Below, one piece after another: positions 25,441-34,425 of a stretch of DNA of 41,005 nt (position 1 is its first letter; the number at the start of each line of letters is the position of its first letter). A program made the position numbers and the translations under genes. This DNA is from Oscillospiraceae bacterium (GTDB taxonomy: Bacteria; Bacillota; Clostridia; Oscillospirales; Acutalibacteraceae). The notes below the pieces were generated by a model that was not told the origin of the DNA, made no database searches, and worked only from the letters and a program-made list of their open reading frames with translations. The stretch is taken from positions 1 through 41,005 of the forward strand of contig WRMQ01000010.1 in the NCBI GenBank assembly GCA_009777055.1, given 5' to 3'.

Positions 25441-27793
25441 AGATTTCATTCTCCGGAAAGGCAAGGCTGACGCCCACTGAATCGTCCAGGGCTTTTATCG
25501 TAACCGTGCCCCCCGCGCGGGCAATGGCCTCCGCCAGGCCGTCCTCTGTCCGGAAAGCGCCCGCGTCCCCGGAAAACAGCAGCCGCAGCGCCTGCCCCGG
25601 CCCTAAATGCGTTAGCATAGACGAACAGGCGCAGCCGGCGGCCCAATCGGCGGCGTTGTAGAAAAAGTCGCAAAACAAAGTCGCGCGGCGCAGGTCGGCC
25701 CGCGCGGTCATTTGGTTGATCGTCATGATTTTGACGCCCGCGTAGCCCGCGAGCTCCGCCAGCTCGTCGATATAGGCCATCAGCTCATCGGCGGGCAGAA
25801 GCCCCTCCGCGGGGTCCTCGCGTGTCTCGCGCTCGCGAAAAAACAGGTTGCAGCGCCGCTTGATATAGCAAAGCAGCAGCATGATCCTGGCCGCGCTTTC
25901 GCGCTTGCCGAGCATGGCGGAAAGCCTCGCCGTGCAGGCGGCGATCTCGGCCTCTAGCTGCGACATGATCAGCGTTCTGGCGTTTTCCTCGTCCACGGCC
26001 CGCCGGATGCGCTCCTGCTCCGCCAGCAGGGCGTTGGCCGCCGTGAGCTTGCGCACGGAGGCCTCCACCTCCTTGTGCAGGCGGTTCAGGGCACCGATAT
26101 CCTCCTGCCACAGCACATGGCCCCCGGCGATGGGCGCGGTGAATTGCAGGGCGTTTTCGTCCTGCCGCAGGGGGTCCGGCGCGGAAGAAAGCGCGGCGCG
26201 GCCTTCGTTGTCAGCAATTTGCATGGCGAGGGGCGAGTGCGTAAACAGCAGCGTATATTTCGAATTGACCGGGATCATGCCGCTGCGCATGGCCGCCTCC
26301 ATGAACAGCAGCGTAAACAGCCCGACCGTCATTGTGAAATCGCTTTCCAGGGCAAAGGGAACCCGGAGAATGTAGCAAAGGCCATAGGCCAGCGGCAGGG
26401 CGCAAAACGCCAGGGGATAGGCGAAGCTCCTCCTGCGGGGGCTCTGCCCGCTTTTCAGCAGCATGATGGCGATGGCCGACACCACCATGGCGACGCAGCT
26501 TGTCATCACAATATAATAACCGGCGCCATAGCCGTATTCGGAATCCCAGTTGGGGTTGCTTAAATCGAGCGTAAAAACCCAATTGTGCAAATCGTTTGTG
26601 AACACCAGCGCCGCGAGGGCCCCGCCGGCGATTGCCGGAGCGCGCATCCATTTCGGCGGACGCGCCATTCCCTCCGGCTGATCGATGGTCCAGGCCAGCC
26701 ACAGCAGCACCAGAGGCAGCGCCAGCTGGAACAGGTAGAAGCCGTACCACAGATACCGGTTCAGCCAGGTGGCGAAGATGAGCTGATATTTGATCAGGCG
26801 CAGGGCCATCCAGCCCAGCAGCAGGAGCCCGGTAAGGAATGCCGCGCGGCGCACGCCCTTTTGCATCGCCCGTTTGAGAATGGCCGCTGTCCATATCGCC
26901 ACGAGGAGCATGTACATCAAAGCCACAAACTGGTGCTCGCGGCCATCCGCCGAGGAAAACAGGCGGACCCGGAACACCGTGCGCCGCAGCACGCGGACAA
27001 CATTTTGGCAGACGGCGTTCAGGTGGCCGTAATCCGTAACGCGCGGGGCGCGCTCATCATCGGCCGCGCTCACCGGCCGGAGCCCGGCGGACAGCATAGC
27101 CGTGTCAATATCGCCCTCAAACACCAGCGGCCAGTTGGACAGCAGGCCCTTTTCGTAGCTCAGCGTGCCCTCCTCCGGCACGACGATTTCGATGCTCCGG
27201 CCCTGCCGGGCCAGCGCCGCCGCCTGATAATCATAGCAGATGACGATGGGCGGCTGAAAGGAGTTGCGGACAAGCCGCCCTTTGGACCGCAGCGCCGCCA
27301 GCAGCCTCGCGGCCTCGTTCAGCGTAAATTCCCCGCCCTCCAGGCCGTATGCCATCGCCGCCATGAGCAGCTGGCGGTTGACGCTGCTGTCGCCGAAGCC
27401 TACCGCGGTGTCCGCCGCCAGCAGATCCCGCCAGCCCCTGATCCGGGCATCCGTCCGCTCCAGGTCCACGGCGACGACCACTGTGGCCAGGTATTGCGGG
27501 TACCAGTATTTCGCCAGGCCCGCCTCCAGGGCGGGAACCGCCTGCGCGTCAAACACCTCGACGACAGCGCCCTGCTCCAGATAGCTGAAAGCGTTGTTTT
27601 CGGCCCGCGTCACTGTGTAATCCGGCAGCAGGCCGGATACAGCGTCCGGATAAGAGGTATACGCGTCGTCATTGCAGACGATCAGGCCCTCGCCGCCGTT
27701 GCTTTCGGCGCAGGCGCTGACAAAACAGAGAATCAGGCACAGCGAAGCAAGGGCCGCGATTCGCCCTGTCACATGGCCGGCTCTCTTCTTCAA
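25439..27793 (-). CDS. Solute-binding-like / 7TM / histidine-kinase-like receptor
   Basis: This 784-residue protein has an N-terminal lipoprotein-type signal (lipobox VSAC), a region of about 250 residues like a periplasmic substrate-binding protein, seven predicted membrane helices (about residues 290-510), a coiled coil (about 570-640), and a C-terminal region whose end (GGTVTIKALDDSVGVSLAFP) resembles the last strands of a histidine-kinase ATPase domain. I see no H-box His with the usual context and no clear DxGxG motif, so kinase activity is doubtful. No response regulator is adjacent. A TTG start at 27793, just after GGAGGGG, is preferred over GTG at 27808. Its promoter is divergent from mgtA. 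Confidence 0.8.
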   Translation of the reverse strand: MKKRAGHVTGRIAALASLCLILCFVSACAESNGGEGLIVCNDDAYTSYPDAVSGLLPDYTVTRAENNAFSYLEQGAVVEVFDAQAVPALEAGLAKYWYPQYLATVVVAVDLERTDARIRGWRDLLAADTAVGFGDSSVNRQLLMAAMAYGLEGGEFTLNEAARLLAALRSKGRLVRNSFQPPIVICYDYQAAALARQGRSIEIVVPEEGTLSYEKGLLSNWPLVFEGDIDTAMLSAGLRPVSAADDERAPRVTDYGHLNAVCQNVVRVLRRTVFRVRLFSSADGREHQFVALMYMLLVAIWTAAILKRAMQKGVRRAAFLTGLLLLGWMALRLIKYQLIFATWLNRYLWYGFYLFQLALPLVLLWLAWTIDQPEGMARPPKWMRAPAIAGGALAALVFTNDLHNWVFTLDLSNPNWDSEYGYGAGYYIVMTSCVAMVVSAIAIMLLKSGQSPRRRSFAYPLAFCALPLAYGLCYILRVPFALESDFTMTVGLFTLLFMEAAMRSGMIPVNSKYTLLFTHSPLAMQIADNEGRAALSSAPDPLRQDENALQFTAPIAGGHVLWQEDIGALNRLHKEVEASVRKLTAANALLAEQERIRRAVDEENARTLIMSQLEAEIAACTARLSAMLGKRESAARIMLLLCYIKRRCNLFFRERETREDPAEGLLPADELMAYIDELAELAGYAGVKIMTINQMTARADLRRATLFCDFFYNAADWAAGCACSSMLTHLGPGQALRLLFSGDAGAFRTEDGLAEAIARAGGTVTIKALDDSVGVSLAFPENEI

Positions 27794-27818
27794 AGCATTC
27801 CCCTCCACTCAGGCCTCT

Positions 27819-27847
27819 ATTATAGCTGAAATGAAATTTTTTGACAA
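27819..27847 (-). promoter_or_regulatory. Promoter of the 7TM receptor gene
   Basis: TTGTCA (27847-27842), a 17-bp spacer and TATAAT (27824-27819) on the minus strand. Its -35 is only 15 bp from the -35 of the mgtA leader promoter on the other strand. Confidence 0.75.
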
Positions 27848-27862
27848 GAGGGAGTTTTGGGG

Positions 27863-27891
27863 TTGACAGAAAGGTCCGGGATGTGTATAAT
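27863..27891 (+). promoter_or_regulatory. Promoter of the mgtA leader
   Basis: TTGACA (27863-27868), a 17-bp spacer and TATAAT (27886-27891): full consensus. It drives the riboswitch leader of mgtA. Confidence 0.88.
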
Positions 27892-27911
27892 ATATTAACA
27901 ATCAAAATATT

Positions 27912-28053
27912 TTCCGGTAGGTAAGGCTACCACGGGGATTTGGATTGCTGCCGCAGAGTAGTGGAGACACTATGAGAAGGTTAGCAGGCTATGTCGAAAC
28001 CAAGGCATAGTCTAATGCAACGACACGCCCTGTGAAGCTAAAGCTTGAACGGT
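27912..28053 (+). ncRNA. M-box (ykoK leader) magnesium riboswitch
   Basis: The leader holds the conserved M-box pieces in order: GTAGGTAAGGCTACC near the 5' end, TTGCTGCCGCAGAG, then CGACACGCCCTGTGAAGC and GCTAAAGCTTGAACGG at the 3' end. These match the Bacillus mgtE leader core (GGTGAGGCTCC, GCTGCTGCC, GTGCTAAAGCTCTACG). M-box RNAs fold around several Mg ions and cause termination when Mg is plentiful. The downstream terminator at 28108 and the mgtA gene make the functional link direct. The boundaries are approximate. Confidence 0.85.
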
Positions 28054-28107
28054 GGCTGTAACGCGCGATATGCCGCATTGCTTCGCGCACAGTAAAATTG
28101 GATGACC

Positions 28108-28153
28108 ATCCTTTGCCAGCGTTCCTGCCTGGCAGGGGATTTTTGATTTTTTT
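28108..28153 (+). terminator. Riboswitch-controlled intrinsic terminator
   Basis: A 12-bp stem with two G-U pairs (28108-28119 with 28129-28140) and a 9-nt loop is followed by TTTTTGATTTTTTT. It lies about 55 nt after the M-box and is the expected expression platform. Confidence 0.85.
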
Positions 28154-28170
28154 CAGTGACGAATGTCAGA

Positions 28171-28291
28171 CGCAAGCGAGGTGAGGAAAATGGACCCGGG
28201 AGGTAGTAGGCCCAGTTGCTGTCGATGGAAACTGAATGGACGAACAGCGGGGAAAACGGACAGAACACTTCTGTTGGCCGTTTTTCTTGCG
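28171..28291 (+). ncRNA. Second structured leader domain, class not recognised
   Basis: CGCAAG (28171-28176) can pair with CTTGCG (28286-28291), enclosing about 110 nt with conserved-looking unpaired purine stretches (GGTGAGGAAAATGG, GGGAGGTAGTAGG, AACAGCGGGG). At its 3' side AAAACGG plus ACAGAA pair with TTCTGT plus CCGTTTT (28253-28284, 3-nt loop and 3-nt bulge) and run into TTTTTCTT, a terminator-like hairpin that would compete with the closing stem. It could be a second cation riboswitch in tandem with the M-box. I could not match it to a known class. Confidence 0.45.
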
Positions 28292-28333
28292 CGGGCTCGC
28301 TATGCCTGAAACGCTCCAACAGGACAACATACG

Positions 28334-28387
28334 ACGGCAACCGGATTTTTTTCCAGGCTGCCGTTTTTTATTTTTTGTTTTTTTAGC
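28334..28387 (+). terminator. Last leader terminator before mgtA
   Basis: ACGGCAACCGGA pairs with TCCAGGCTGCCGT (one mismatch, one bulge) around a T-loop, and is followed by about 23 bases that are almost all T. It lies about 70 bp before the mgtA start, so mgtA transcription must pass at least two strong terminators. Confidence 0.75.
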
Positions 28388-28424
28388 GGCAGTCAAGTTA
28401 AAATAAAAACACAAAGACAATTCA

Positions 28425-28468
28425 GAGGCGGAGCGAATGAAAAAAGGAGGCGGAGCGAATGAAAAAAG
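28425..28468 (+). repeat. 22-bp tandem duplication across the mgtA start
   Basis: The unit GAGGCGGAGCGAATGAAAAA plus AG occurs twice without a gap (28425-28446 and 28447-28468). Each carries a Shine-Dalgarno-like GGAG and an ATG. Because 22 is not a multiple of three, only the second ATG (28459) is in the mgtA frame; the first opens an 81-codon overlapping frame. Confidence 0.95.
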
Positions 28469-31221
28469 AGATCGGGCGCGGCGCGCGCAAGGCGGCGCGG
28501 GAAACCGCTGTCAGGGAGGCGGTAAACCAAAGGTACGCCAGCGCGTCCAGCAATTCCATACAAGCTGTATTAGACAGCCTGGACACCACGCTGAAGGGCC
28601 TGAGCGAGGAAAAAGCGGAGCAAAGCCGCGACAGGTTCGGCAACAACAGGGTGAGCCACGAACGGCAAAAAACCCTTTTTGAACGCATTGTGGGCGCGTT
28701 CGTCAATCCGTTTACCGTCATTCTTGTTGTGCTGGCCAGCGCCTCTGTTGTGATGGACATCCTCCTGCCCCTTTCGCAGGGCGAGGGCGCGGACCCCCTG
28801 ACGGCCATTATTATTTTGACGATGGTGATGATCAGCGGCCTGATGCGCTTTGTGCAGGAGGCCCGCTCCAACGTCGCGGTGCATAAGCTGCTGGCCATGA
28901 TTTCAACGACGGCCACCGTGGAACGCCTGGAGGACGGCCCGCAGGAAATTGACCTGGAGGACATCGTCGTCGGCGATATCGTTCACCTTTCGGCGGGCGA
29001 CATGGTTCCGGCGGACCTGCGCGTCATCGCAGCGAAGGACCTGTTTATCAGCCAGTCCGCGCTGACCGGCGAAAGCGAGCCCCTTGAAAAGATAGCCGAC
29101 GAGACCGCCGGCGGGGCGCAGGCCTATACGGAATGCCAGAACCTGGCGTTCATGGGCAGCAACGTCATCAGCGGCGCGGCGACCGCCGTTGTCGTCGCCA
29201 CGGGCGCCGATACCCTGTTCGGCTCCATGGCGCAGGCCGTTTCGGGCAAGCCGGCCCAGACCAGCTTTGAAAAAGGCGTGAACTCCGTCTCCTGGGTGCT
29301 GATCCGGTTTATGCTTGTCATGGTCCCCATCGTGTTTTTTGCCAACGGCATCACAAGCCACAACTGGACGGAATCGCTGCTCTTCGGGCTCGCGGTTGCC
29401 GTAGGCCTCACGCCGGAAATGCTGCCCATGATCGTCACGGCCTGCCTGGCCAAGGGCGCCGTGACCATGTCCAAGAAAAAAACGATTGTCAAAAACCTGA
29501 ACTCCATGCAGAATTTCGGCGCGATCGACGTGCTTTGTACCGACAAAACCGGCACGCTGACCCAGGATAAGGTTGTGCTGGAATACCATCTGGACGTGCA
29601 CGGCAAGGAGGACCCGCGTGTGCTGCGCCACGCCTTTCTGAACAGCTATTATCAGACAGGCCTGAAAAACCTGATGGACATCGCCATCATTCGGCGCACC
29701 CACGAAAAAGAGGCGGAGCAGGCGCAGCTGAAGGAGCTTTCCGTAACCTACGAAAAGGTGGACGAAGTGCCCTTCGACTTCGGCAGGCGCAGGATGAGCG
29801 TCGTCGTCACCGACAAAAACGGCAAAACGCAGATGATCACCAAGGGCGCCGTGGAGGAAATGCTGTCCGTCTGCTCCTATGTGGAGTATGAAGGCAGGGT
29901 GGAGCCCTTGACCGATGCCCTGAAGGGCGAAATCGTGCGGACGGTGGACCGCCTGAACGAGGACGGCCTGCGCGTGATCGCCGTCGCGCAGAAGACAAAC
30001 CCCTCGCCCGTGGGCGCCTTCGGCATCAAAGACGAAGCGGATATGGTGCTCATCGGCTACCTGGCCTTTCTTGACCCGCCGAAGGAAACCACGGCGGAGG
30101 CCATCCAGGCCCTGCTGGAATACGGCGTCACGACAAAGATTCTCACCGGCGACAACGACAAGGTGACGCGCACCATCTGCAGGCAGGTCGGCCTGCGGGT
30201 GGACCGGCTCCTGCTGGGCGCCGATATCGAAAAAATGGACGACGAACAGCTGCGCGGGGCGGTGGAAAAAACCAACGTATTCGCGAAGCTGTCTCCGGAC
30301 CAGAAGGCGAGGATTGTTACCGCCTTAAGAGAAAACGGCCATACCGTGGGCTTCATGGGCGACGGCATCAACGACGCGGCGGCCATGAAGGCGGCCGACA
30401 TCGGCATTTCGGTGGACACGGCGGTGGACATCGCCAAGGAATCCGCGGATATCATCCTGCTGGAAAAAGACCTGATGGTGCTGGAGCGGGGCATTGTCGA
30501 AGGCCGCAAGACCTACGCCAACATGATCAAATATATCAAGATGACCGCCAGCTCCAACTTTGGCAACATGTTCTCGGTGGTGGTGGCCAGCGCCCTGATT
30601 CCTTTTTTGCCCATGCTCAGCGTTCACATCATCTTCCTGAACCTGATCTATGACATCTCCTGCTCGGCGATCCCCTGGGACAATGTGGACAGAGAATTTT
30701 TGCTTAAGCCGAGAAAATGGGACGCCTCCTCTGTCAGCAGCTTCATGATCTGGATCGGGCCCACCAGCTCGGTGTTCGACATCACCACCTACCTGCTGAT
30801 GTTCTTCTATATCTGCCCCAAATTCGTTTCCGGCGGCGTGCCCTTCAGCCAGATCGCGGAGGGGACCATCATATCGTCGGGCATGTTCGCGGGGCTCGAC
30901 ATGAGAACGGTTTTCATGGGCCTGTTCCAGGCCGGCTGGTTCGTGGAATCCATGTGGAGCCAGACGCTTGTGATCCACATGATCCGCACGCCGAAGCTTC
31001 CGTTCATCCAGAGCCACGCGTCCTGGCAGCTGACGGCCCTGACCAGCGCGGGCATCGCGCTGCTCACCTGTATTCCCTTCACGCCTTTTGGCGCGCGCAT
31101 TGGCTTATATGCCCTGCCGGGCGAATATTTCTGGTGGCTCGCGGCGACGATCGTGCTGTATATGACGCTGGCGACCTGCCTGAAAAAAGCATATGTCCGG
31201 CACTACGGCGAACTGTTATAG
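28459..31221 (+). CDS. mgtA: Magnesium-translocating P-type ATPase MgtA
   Basis: MgtA is a P3B-type ATPase that imports Mg at low external magnesium. The 920-residue product has the actuator-domain LTGESEP, the phosphorylation motif [15 protein letters not shown] in the nucleotide domain, the hinge [17 protein letters not shown] and about ten membrane helices. The ATG at 28459 follows AAGGAGGCGGAGCGA. Control by the M-box leader fits Mg-starvation induction. A 42-codon membrane peptide gene follows 54 bp downstream, and the first 50 residues are a basic cytoplasmic tail. Confidence 0.97.
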   Translation: MKKEIGRGARKAARETAVREAVNQRYASASSNSIQAVLDSLDTTLKGLSEEKAEQSRDRFGNNRVSHERQKTLFERIVGAFVNPFTVILVVLASASVVMDILLPLSQGEGADPLTAIIILTMVMISGLMRFVQEARSNVAVHKLLAMISTTATVERLEDGPQEIDLEDIVVGDIVHLSAGDMVPADLRVIAAKDLFISQSALTGESEPLEKIADETAGGAQAYTECQNLAFMGSNVISGAATAVVVATGADTLFGSMAQAVSGKPAQTSFEKGVNSVSWVLIRFMLVMVPIVFFANGITSHNWTESLLFGLAVAVGLTPEMLPMIVTACLAKGAVTMSKKKTIVKNLNSMQNFGAIDVLCTDKTGTLTQDKVVLEYHLDVHGKEDPRVLRHAFLNSYYQTGLKNLMDIAIIRRTHEKEAEQAQLKELSVTYEKVDEVPFDFGRRRMSVVVTDKNGKTQMITKGAVEEMLSVCSYVEYEGRVEPLTDALKGEIVRTVDRLNEDGLRVIAVAQKTNPSPVGAFGIKDEADMVLIGYLAFLDPPKETTAEAIQALLEYGVTTKILTGDNDKVTRTICRQVGLRVDRLLLGADIEKMDDEQLRGAVEKTNVFAKLSPDQKARIVTALRENGHTVGFMGDGINDAAAMKAADIGISVDTAVDIAKESADIILLEKDLMVLERGIVEGRKTYANMIKYIKMTASSNFGNMFSVVVASALIPFLPMLSVHIIFLNLIYDISCSAIPWDNVDREFLLKPRKWDASSVSSFMIWIGPTSSVFDITTYLLMFFYICPKFVSGGVPFSQIAEGTIISSGMFAGLDMRTVFMGLFQAGWFVESMWSQTLVIHMIRTPKLPFIQSHASWQLTALTSAGIALLTCIPFTPFGARIGLYALPGEYFWWLAATIVLYMTLATCLKKAYVRHYGELL

Positions 31222-31275
31222 AGAGATCAGCGATAAAAACAGCGATAAAAATAAAGATAAAAAGGAGCGAGTATC

Positions 31276-31404
31276 ATGACTGTTTTTCATACCGAAATCG
31301 GTTTTTGGGTTGGCCTGGCCGTGCTGGGCGGCCTCACTCTGGCGTATATCCTGGTATGCTGGCTGCTTCCGCCGAGGCGGAAGACGGAAACAGAACGGGG
31401 ATGA
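31276..31404 (+). CDS. Small 42-residue single-span membrane peptide downstream of mgtA
   Basis: The ATG at 31276 follows AAAGGAG at 31261-31267. The peptide reads as a short polar start (MTVFHTEIG), one hydrophobic helix of about 22 residues (FWVGLAVLGGLTLAYILVCW) and a basic cytoplasm-type tail (PPRRKTETERG), suggesting an N-out, C-in topology. It is not recognised as a named family. In enterobacteria the unrelated small membrane peptides MgtR and MgtS modulate MgtA turnover, so a role in MgtA stability or assembly is an attractive inference. The segment 31222-31275 before it is AT-rich with short GATAAAAA repeats. Confidence 0.72.
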   Translation: MTVFHTEIGFWVGLAVLGGLTLAYILVCWLLPPRRKTETERG

Positions 31405-31439
31405 TGATTTTGGCGAACAAGTCATTGGTGACGGCAAAG

Positions 31440-31471
31440 CCGAGCAATTTGACCACACTGTCAACGCTCGG
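31440..31471. other. Hairpin after the small membrane peptide gene
   Basis: CCGAGC / GCTCGG with an inner TTGAC / GTCAA and 6-nt loop. No T-run follows, so it is not a typical intrinsic terminator. It may end or protect the mgtA operon mRNA. Confidence 0.4.
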
Positions 31472-31503
31472 AAAAACCCGCGAAAAACCGTTGACAAAAA
31501 GCT

Positions 31504-31531
31504 TGCAAGCGGGGCTCTTTTGTGGTAAGCT
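31504..31531 (+). promoter_or_regulatory. Possible ald promoter
   Basis: TTGCAA (31504-31509), 16 bp and TGG-TAAGCT (-10 at 31526-31531). A TTGACA at 31491-31496 is too far from this -10. Confidence 0.35.
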
Positions 31532-31584
31532 ATTACCATTGCTATACCAAACGCAATCATATATTTAAAGGGAGGATTATCTGG

Positions 31585-32700
31585 ATGACAATCGGAGTAC
31601 CAAGAGAAATCAAGAACAACGAAAACCGCGTGGCGATGGTGCCGGACGGCGTGCATGAAATCGTGGGCCTGGGCCACCGGGTTCTCGTTGAGGCGGGCGC
31701 GGGCGCGGGCAGCGGCTTCGCGGACGCGGATTACGTCGCCGCGGGCGCGGAAATCCGCGCCGAGAAGACCGCGCTGTTCAATGAGGCGGATATGATCATA
31801 AAGGTCAAGGAGCCCATTCCGGAGGAATACGCGTATTTTCGGGAGGGGCAGTGCCTTTTCACCTATCTTCATCTGGCGGCGGACCCGAAGCAGGCGGCGT
31901 TTTTGCTGGAGAAAAAAATCACCGCCATTGCCTACGAGACCGTGCAGGCCGCTGACGGCACGCTGCCGCTGCTGACCCCCATGAGCGAGGTCGCGGGCCG
32001 CATGTCCATTCAGGTCGGCGCGATGCTGCTGCAAAAGGACAAGAGCGGCAAGGGCATTCTGCTGGGCGGCGTGCCCGGAGTCGCGCCCGCCGAGGTGGTG
32101 GTTCTGGGCGGCGGCATCGCGGGCCTCAACGCCGCGAAAACAGCCTCCTGGATGGGCGCCCGTGTGACGATTCTGGATATCTCCCGCAAGCGCCTGATGT
32201 ATCTGGACGATATCTTCGGCGGCAAGGTTACCACGCTGATGAGCTCGGCCTACAACATCGCCGCGGCGGTGCGCAAGGCGGATCTTCTTGTGGGCGCGGT
32301 GCTGGTGCCCGGCGCCAAGGCCCCGAAGCTGGTAACGGAGGAAATGGTGAAGTCCATGGCGCCCGGCTCGGTTATTGTGGACATCGCCATCGACCAGGGC
32401 GGCGCCGTAGAGACCATCGACCGGGTCACGACCCACGAGAACCCCTATTACGTCAAGCATGGGGTGGTGCATTACTCCGTGGCCAACATGCCCGGCGCGG
32501 TGCCGCGCACCTCCACCTTTGCCCTGACGGGCATGACGCTGCAGTACCTCAAGCGGCTGCTGTCGGACGATATCGCCGCTGTGCTGGCGCGCGACCCTGA
32601 GCTGCGGCCTGGGCTGAACAGCTACCGTGGACATATCACAAACCAAATCGTGGCCAAGGCGCTGGGCTATGAATACACAGATCTGACGACGTTGATGTAA
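31585..32700 (+). CDS. ald: Alanine dehydrogenase
   Basis: Ald reversibly deaminates L-alanine to pyruvate and ammonia with NAD. The 371-residue product starts MTIGVPREIKNNENRVAMVP, has the substrate lysine in IIKVKEP, the catalytic His in YLHLAAD, and the NAD Rossmann motif VVVLGGGIAGLNAAKTASWMGA, and ends with the family-typical NQIVAKALGYEY. The ATG at 31585 has GGAGG at 31571-31575; the in-frame start at 31522 lies in the promoter region. It stands between the mgtA operon and the serine hydrolase gene. Confidence 0.97.
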   Translation: MTIGVPREIKNNENRVAMVPDGVHEIVGLGHRVLVEAGAGAGSGFADADYVAAGAEIRAEKTALFNEADMIIKVKEPIPEEYAYFREGQCLFTYLHLAADPKQAAFLLEKKITAIAYETVQAADGTLPLLTPMSEVAGRMSIQVGAMLLQKDKSGKGILLGGVPGVAPAEVVVLGGGIAGLNAAKTASWMGARVTILDISRKRLMYLDDIFGGKVTTLMSSAYNIAAAVRKADLLVGAVLVPGAKAPKLVTEEMVKSMAPGSVIVDIAIDQGGAVETIDRVTTHENPYYVKHGVVHYSVANMPGAVPRTSTFALTGMTLQYLKRLLSDDIAAVLARDPELRPGLNSYRGHITNQIVAKALGYEYTDLTTLM

Positions 32701-32742
32701 ACAAGCGGAAGCCCGAGCGAAAAAACCGAGGAGGTTAATCCT

Positions 32743-34332
32743 ATGCCAGCCAGCCGCATGCCCCGCGCCGAATCCCCGGCCGCCGCCGGCGTCTCTCAAA
32801 AATCCCTGGCCGACATGATGCGCGGCGTTCTCGACGAAGGCCTGGAGCTGCACTCCGTGATGGTTGTGCGGCACGGGCAGGTGGCCTATGCCGATACCCG
32901 CGCGCCCTATGGCCCCCGCGACCCCCACGCGCTGTTTTCGGTCAGCAAGTCCATCGCTTCTCTGGCTGTGGGCTTTGCCGTGGCGGAGGGCCTGTTCCGC
33001 CTGGAGGACACGGTGGCCGGGCTGCTCCATGAGCTGCGGGGCTACGCCCCCGGCGACGAGCTGCTGGCGCTGCTCACGGTGGAGCACCTGATCGCCATGC
33101 GCGCGGGGAAGGTCACCAGCATTTTGACAGACCGCACAAAAAAACAGTGGGTCCGCGATTTTGTCCTGTCGGAATGGGGGCATGCCCCGGGAGAGGGCTG
33201 GCGCTATTGCAGCGAAAACACCTATCTGGCCTGCGCGGTAATCCGCCGCGTAACGGGCGAGAGCGTGACGGATTTTCTTATGCCGCGCCTGTTCGAGCCC
33301 CTGGGGATCGAACGGCCCTATTGGGAGCACGACGGCCGCGGTGTGGAGGCCGGTGGCTGGGGCCTCTATCTCACCACGGAGGATCTGGCTAAGATCGCTT
33401 ACTGCTGCGCTTGCGGCGGGGTATACGAGGGCAGGCAGGTGATTCCCGCCGCGTGGGCGCAGGCCGCCTGCCAAAAGCAGTCCGAGACGGCCAGTGATGA
33501 GTATGGCGGGATGGCGGCCAACGGCTACGGCTACGGCTTCTGGATGAACGAGCTCCCCGGCAGCTGCCGTATGGACGGCATGTTCTCCCAGTTCGCGCTG
33601 ATCTTTCCGGAATACGACGCCTGCCTGGTCACCACCGGCGGCGAGATTGATATGCAGGCGGTATATACGGCGGTCATGCGGCACGTTCCCGCGCTGTTCA
33701 CCGGGGTATACGACGGCGAGACCCGCGAAATCCCCCGGCTCCCCGCCTATGCCCCGCTGGAGGAAGCTCCGCGCAACCCCGCCATGGAGCGGCGGCTCCA
33801 GGGCCGCTGCCTGCGCTTTCCGCCCGGCGCGCGGCAGCTGGGCAAGGCGATGGGCATTCCCATGAGCATGATGCCCGCGGCGGTGTTTTTCATGTCGGCG
33901 GATAAGGCCGGCGGCATAGACCGCGTACACCTGCGTTTCTCGGCGGAGGGCCTCAAATTCAGCTGGTCGGAGGGCCCCGAGCGCAACACAGTGCTCTGCG
34001 GCATGGACGGGCGCGCCCGCAAATGCAAAATCACCCTGGGCGGCGTGCCCTTCACCCTGGCCTGCTCCGCCGCCTGGGACGGCAACGAGCTGCTTCTGCG
34101 GCTGCGCTGCCTGAACTCCATCGGGGAGCGGCGGCTGCGCCTGCGCTTCCAGGGCCGCGCGGTGCGCATGATTCCCGGCAGCGAGCCCGCTCTGCGCACG
34201 GTCATCGGCGGCGACGCGGAGTCCTTCATCAAAAGCACCGTGCCCAACGAGCTCCTGGCGAAGCTCATCAACGCCGCGCTGGACAAGATCATCCTGATTG
34301 CGGAGCCGGTGCATGTGGGGATTATACGGTAA
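32743..34332 (+). CDS. Serine hydrolase, class C beta-lactamase / PBP4* fold
   Basis: This 529-residue protein has the beta-lactamase-related serine hydrolase fold. The nucleophile motif SxxK is FSVSKSIAS, and YCSENTYLACAVIRRVTG supplies the Tyr-containing second motif. No signal peptide is seen (MPASRMPRAESP), so it is probably cytoplasmic and not a resistance enzyme; many such proteins are esterases or peptidases. The C-terminal 180 residues are an extra beta-rich domain of unknown role. AGGAGG precedes the ATG. It may be co-transcribed with ald (42-bp gap). Confidence 0.85.
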   Translation: MPASRMPRAESPAAAGVSQKSLADMMRGVLDEGLELHSVMVVRHGQVAYADTRAPYGPRDPHALFSVSKSIASLAVGFAVAEGLFRLEDTVAGLLHELRGYAPGDELLALLTVEHLIAMRAGKVTSILTDRTKKQWVRDFVLSEWGHAPGEGWRYCSENTYLACAVIRRVTGESVTDFLMPRLFEPLGIERPYWEHDGRGVEAGGWGLYLTTEDLAKIAYCCACGGVYEGRQVIPAAWAQAACQKQSETASDEYGGMAANGYGYGFWMNELPGSCRMDGMFSQFALIFPEYDACLVTTGGEIDMQAVYTAVMRHVPALFTGVYDGETREIPRLPAYAPLEEAPRNPAMERRLQGRCLRFPPGARQLGKAMGIPMSMMPAAVFFMSADKAGGIDRVHLRFSAEGLKFSWSEGPERNTVLCGMDGRARKCKITLGGVPFTLACSAAWDGNELLLRLRCLNSIGERRLRLRFQGRAVRMIPGSEPALRTVIGGDAESFIKSTVPNELLAKLINAALDKIILIAEPVHVGIIR

Positions 34333-34360
34333 TAAAGCTAAGCCCAATTACGTTGCATAT

Positions 34361-34399
34361 AAAAAATGACCAGCCGGAATTCCATGGAATTCTGGCTGG
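34361..34399 (-). terminator. Near-perfect 30-bp palindrome, bidirectional terminator
   Basis: CCAGCCGGAATT and AATTCTGGCTGG flank CCATGG (34370-34399), with a single G-T wobble. On the minus strand it is followed by TCATTTTTT (34369-34361), giving a good intrinsic terminator for the WalJ-like gene; on the plus strand the tail is GATTATTTATT. Confidence 0.75.
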
Positions 34400-34425
34400 G
34401 ATTATTTATTGCCTGCCGAATATCG

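Noticed and set aside
28437-28682. Overlapping frame starting at the first duplicated ATG before mgtA
   Set aside because: Its product ([10 protein letters not shown]...) is Arg/Gln-rich with no similarity I recognise; it arises from the 22-bp duplication. Kept only as a possible upstream initiation site.
31491-31496. TTGACA upstream of ald
   Set aside because: The nearest -10-like sequence is 29 bp away.
31216-34347. A 1043-codon open frame on the minus strand across ald and the serine hydrolase gene
   Set aside because: It is antisense to two clear genes, has no recognisable motifs and reflects high third-position GC.
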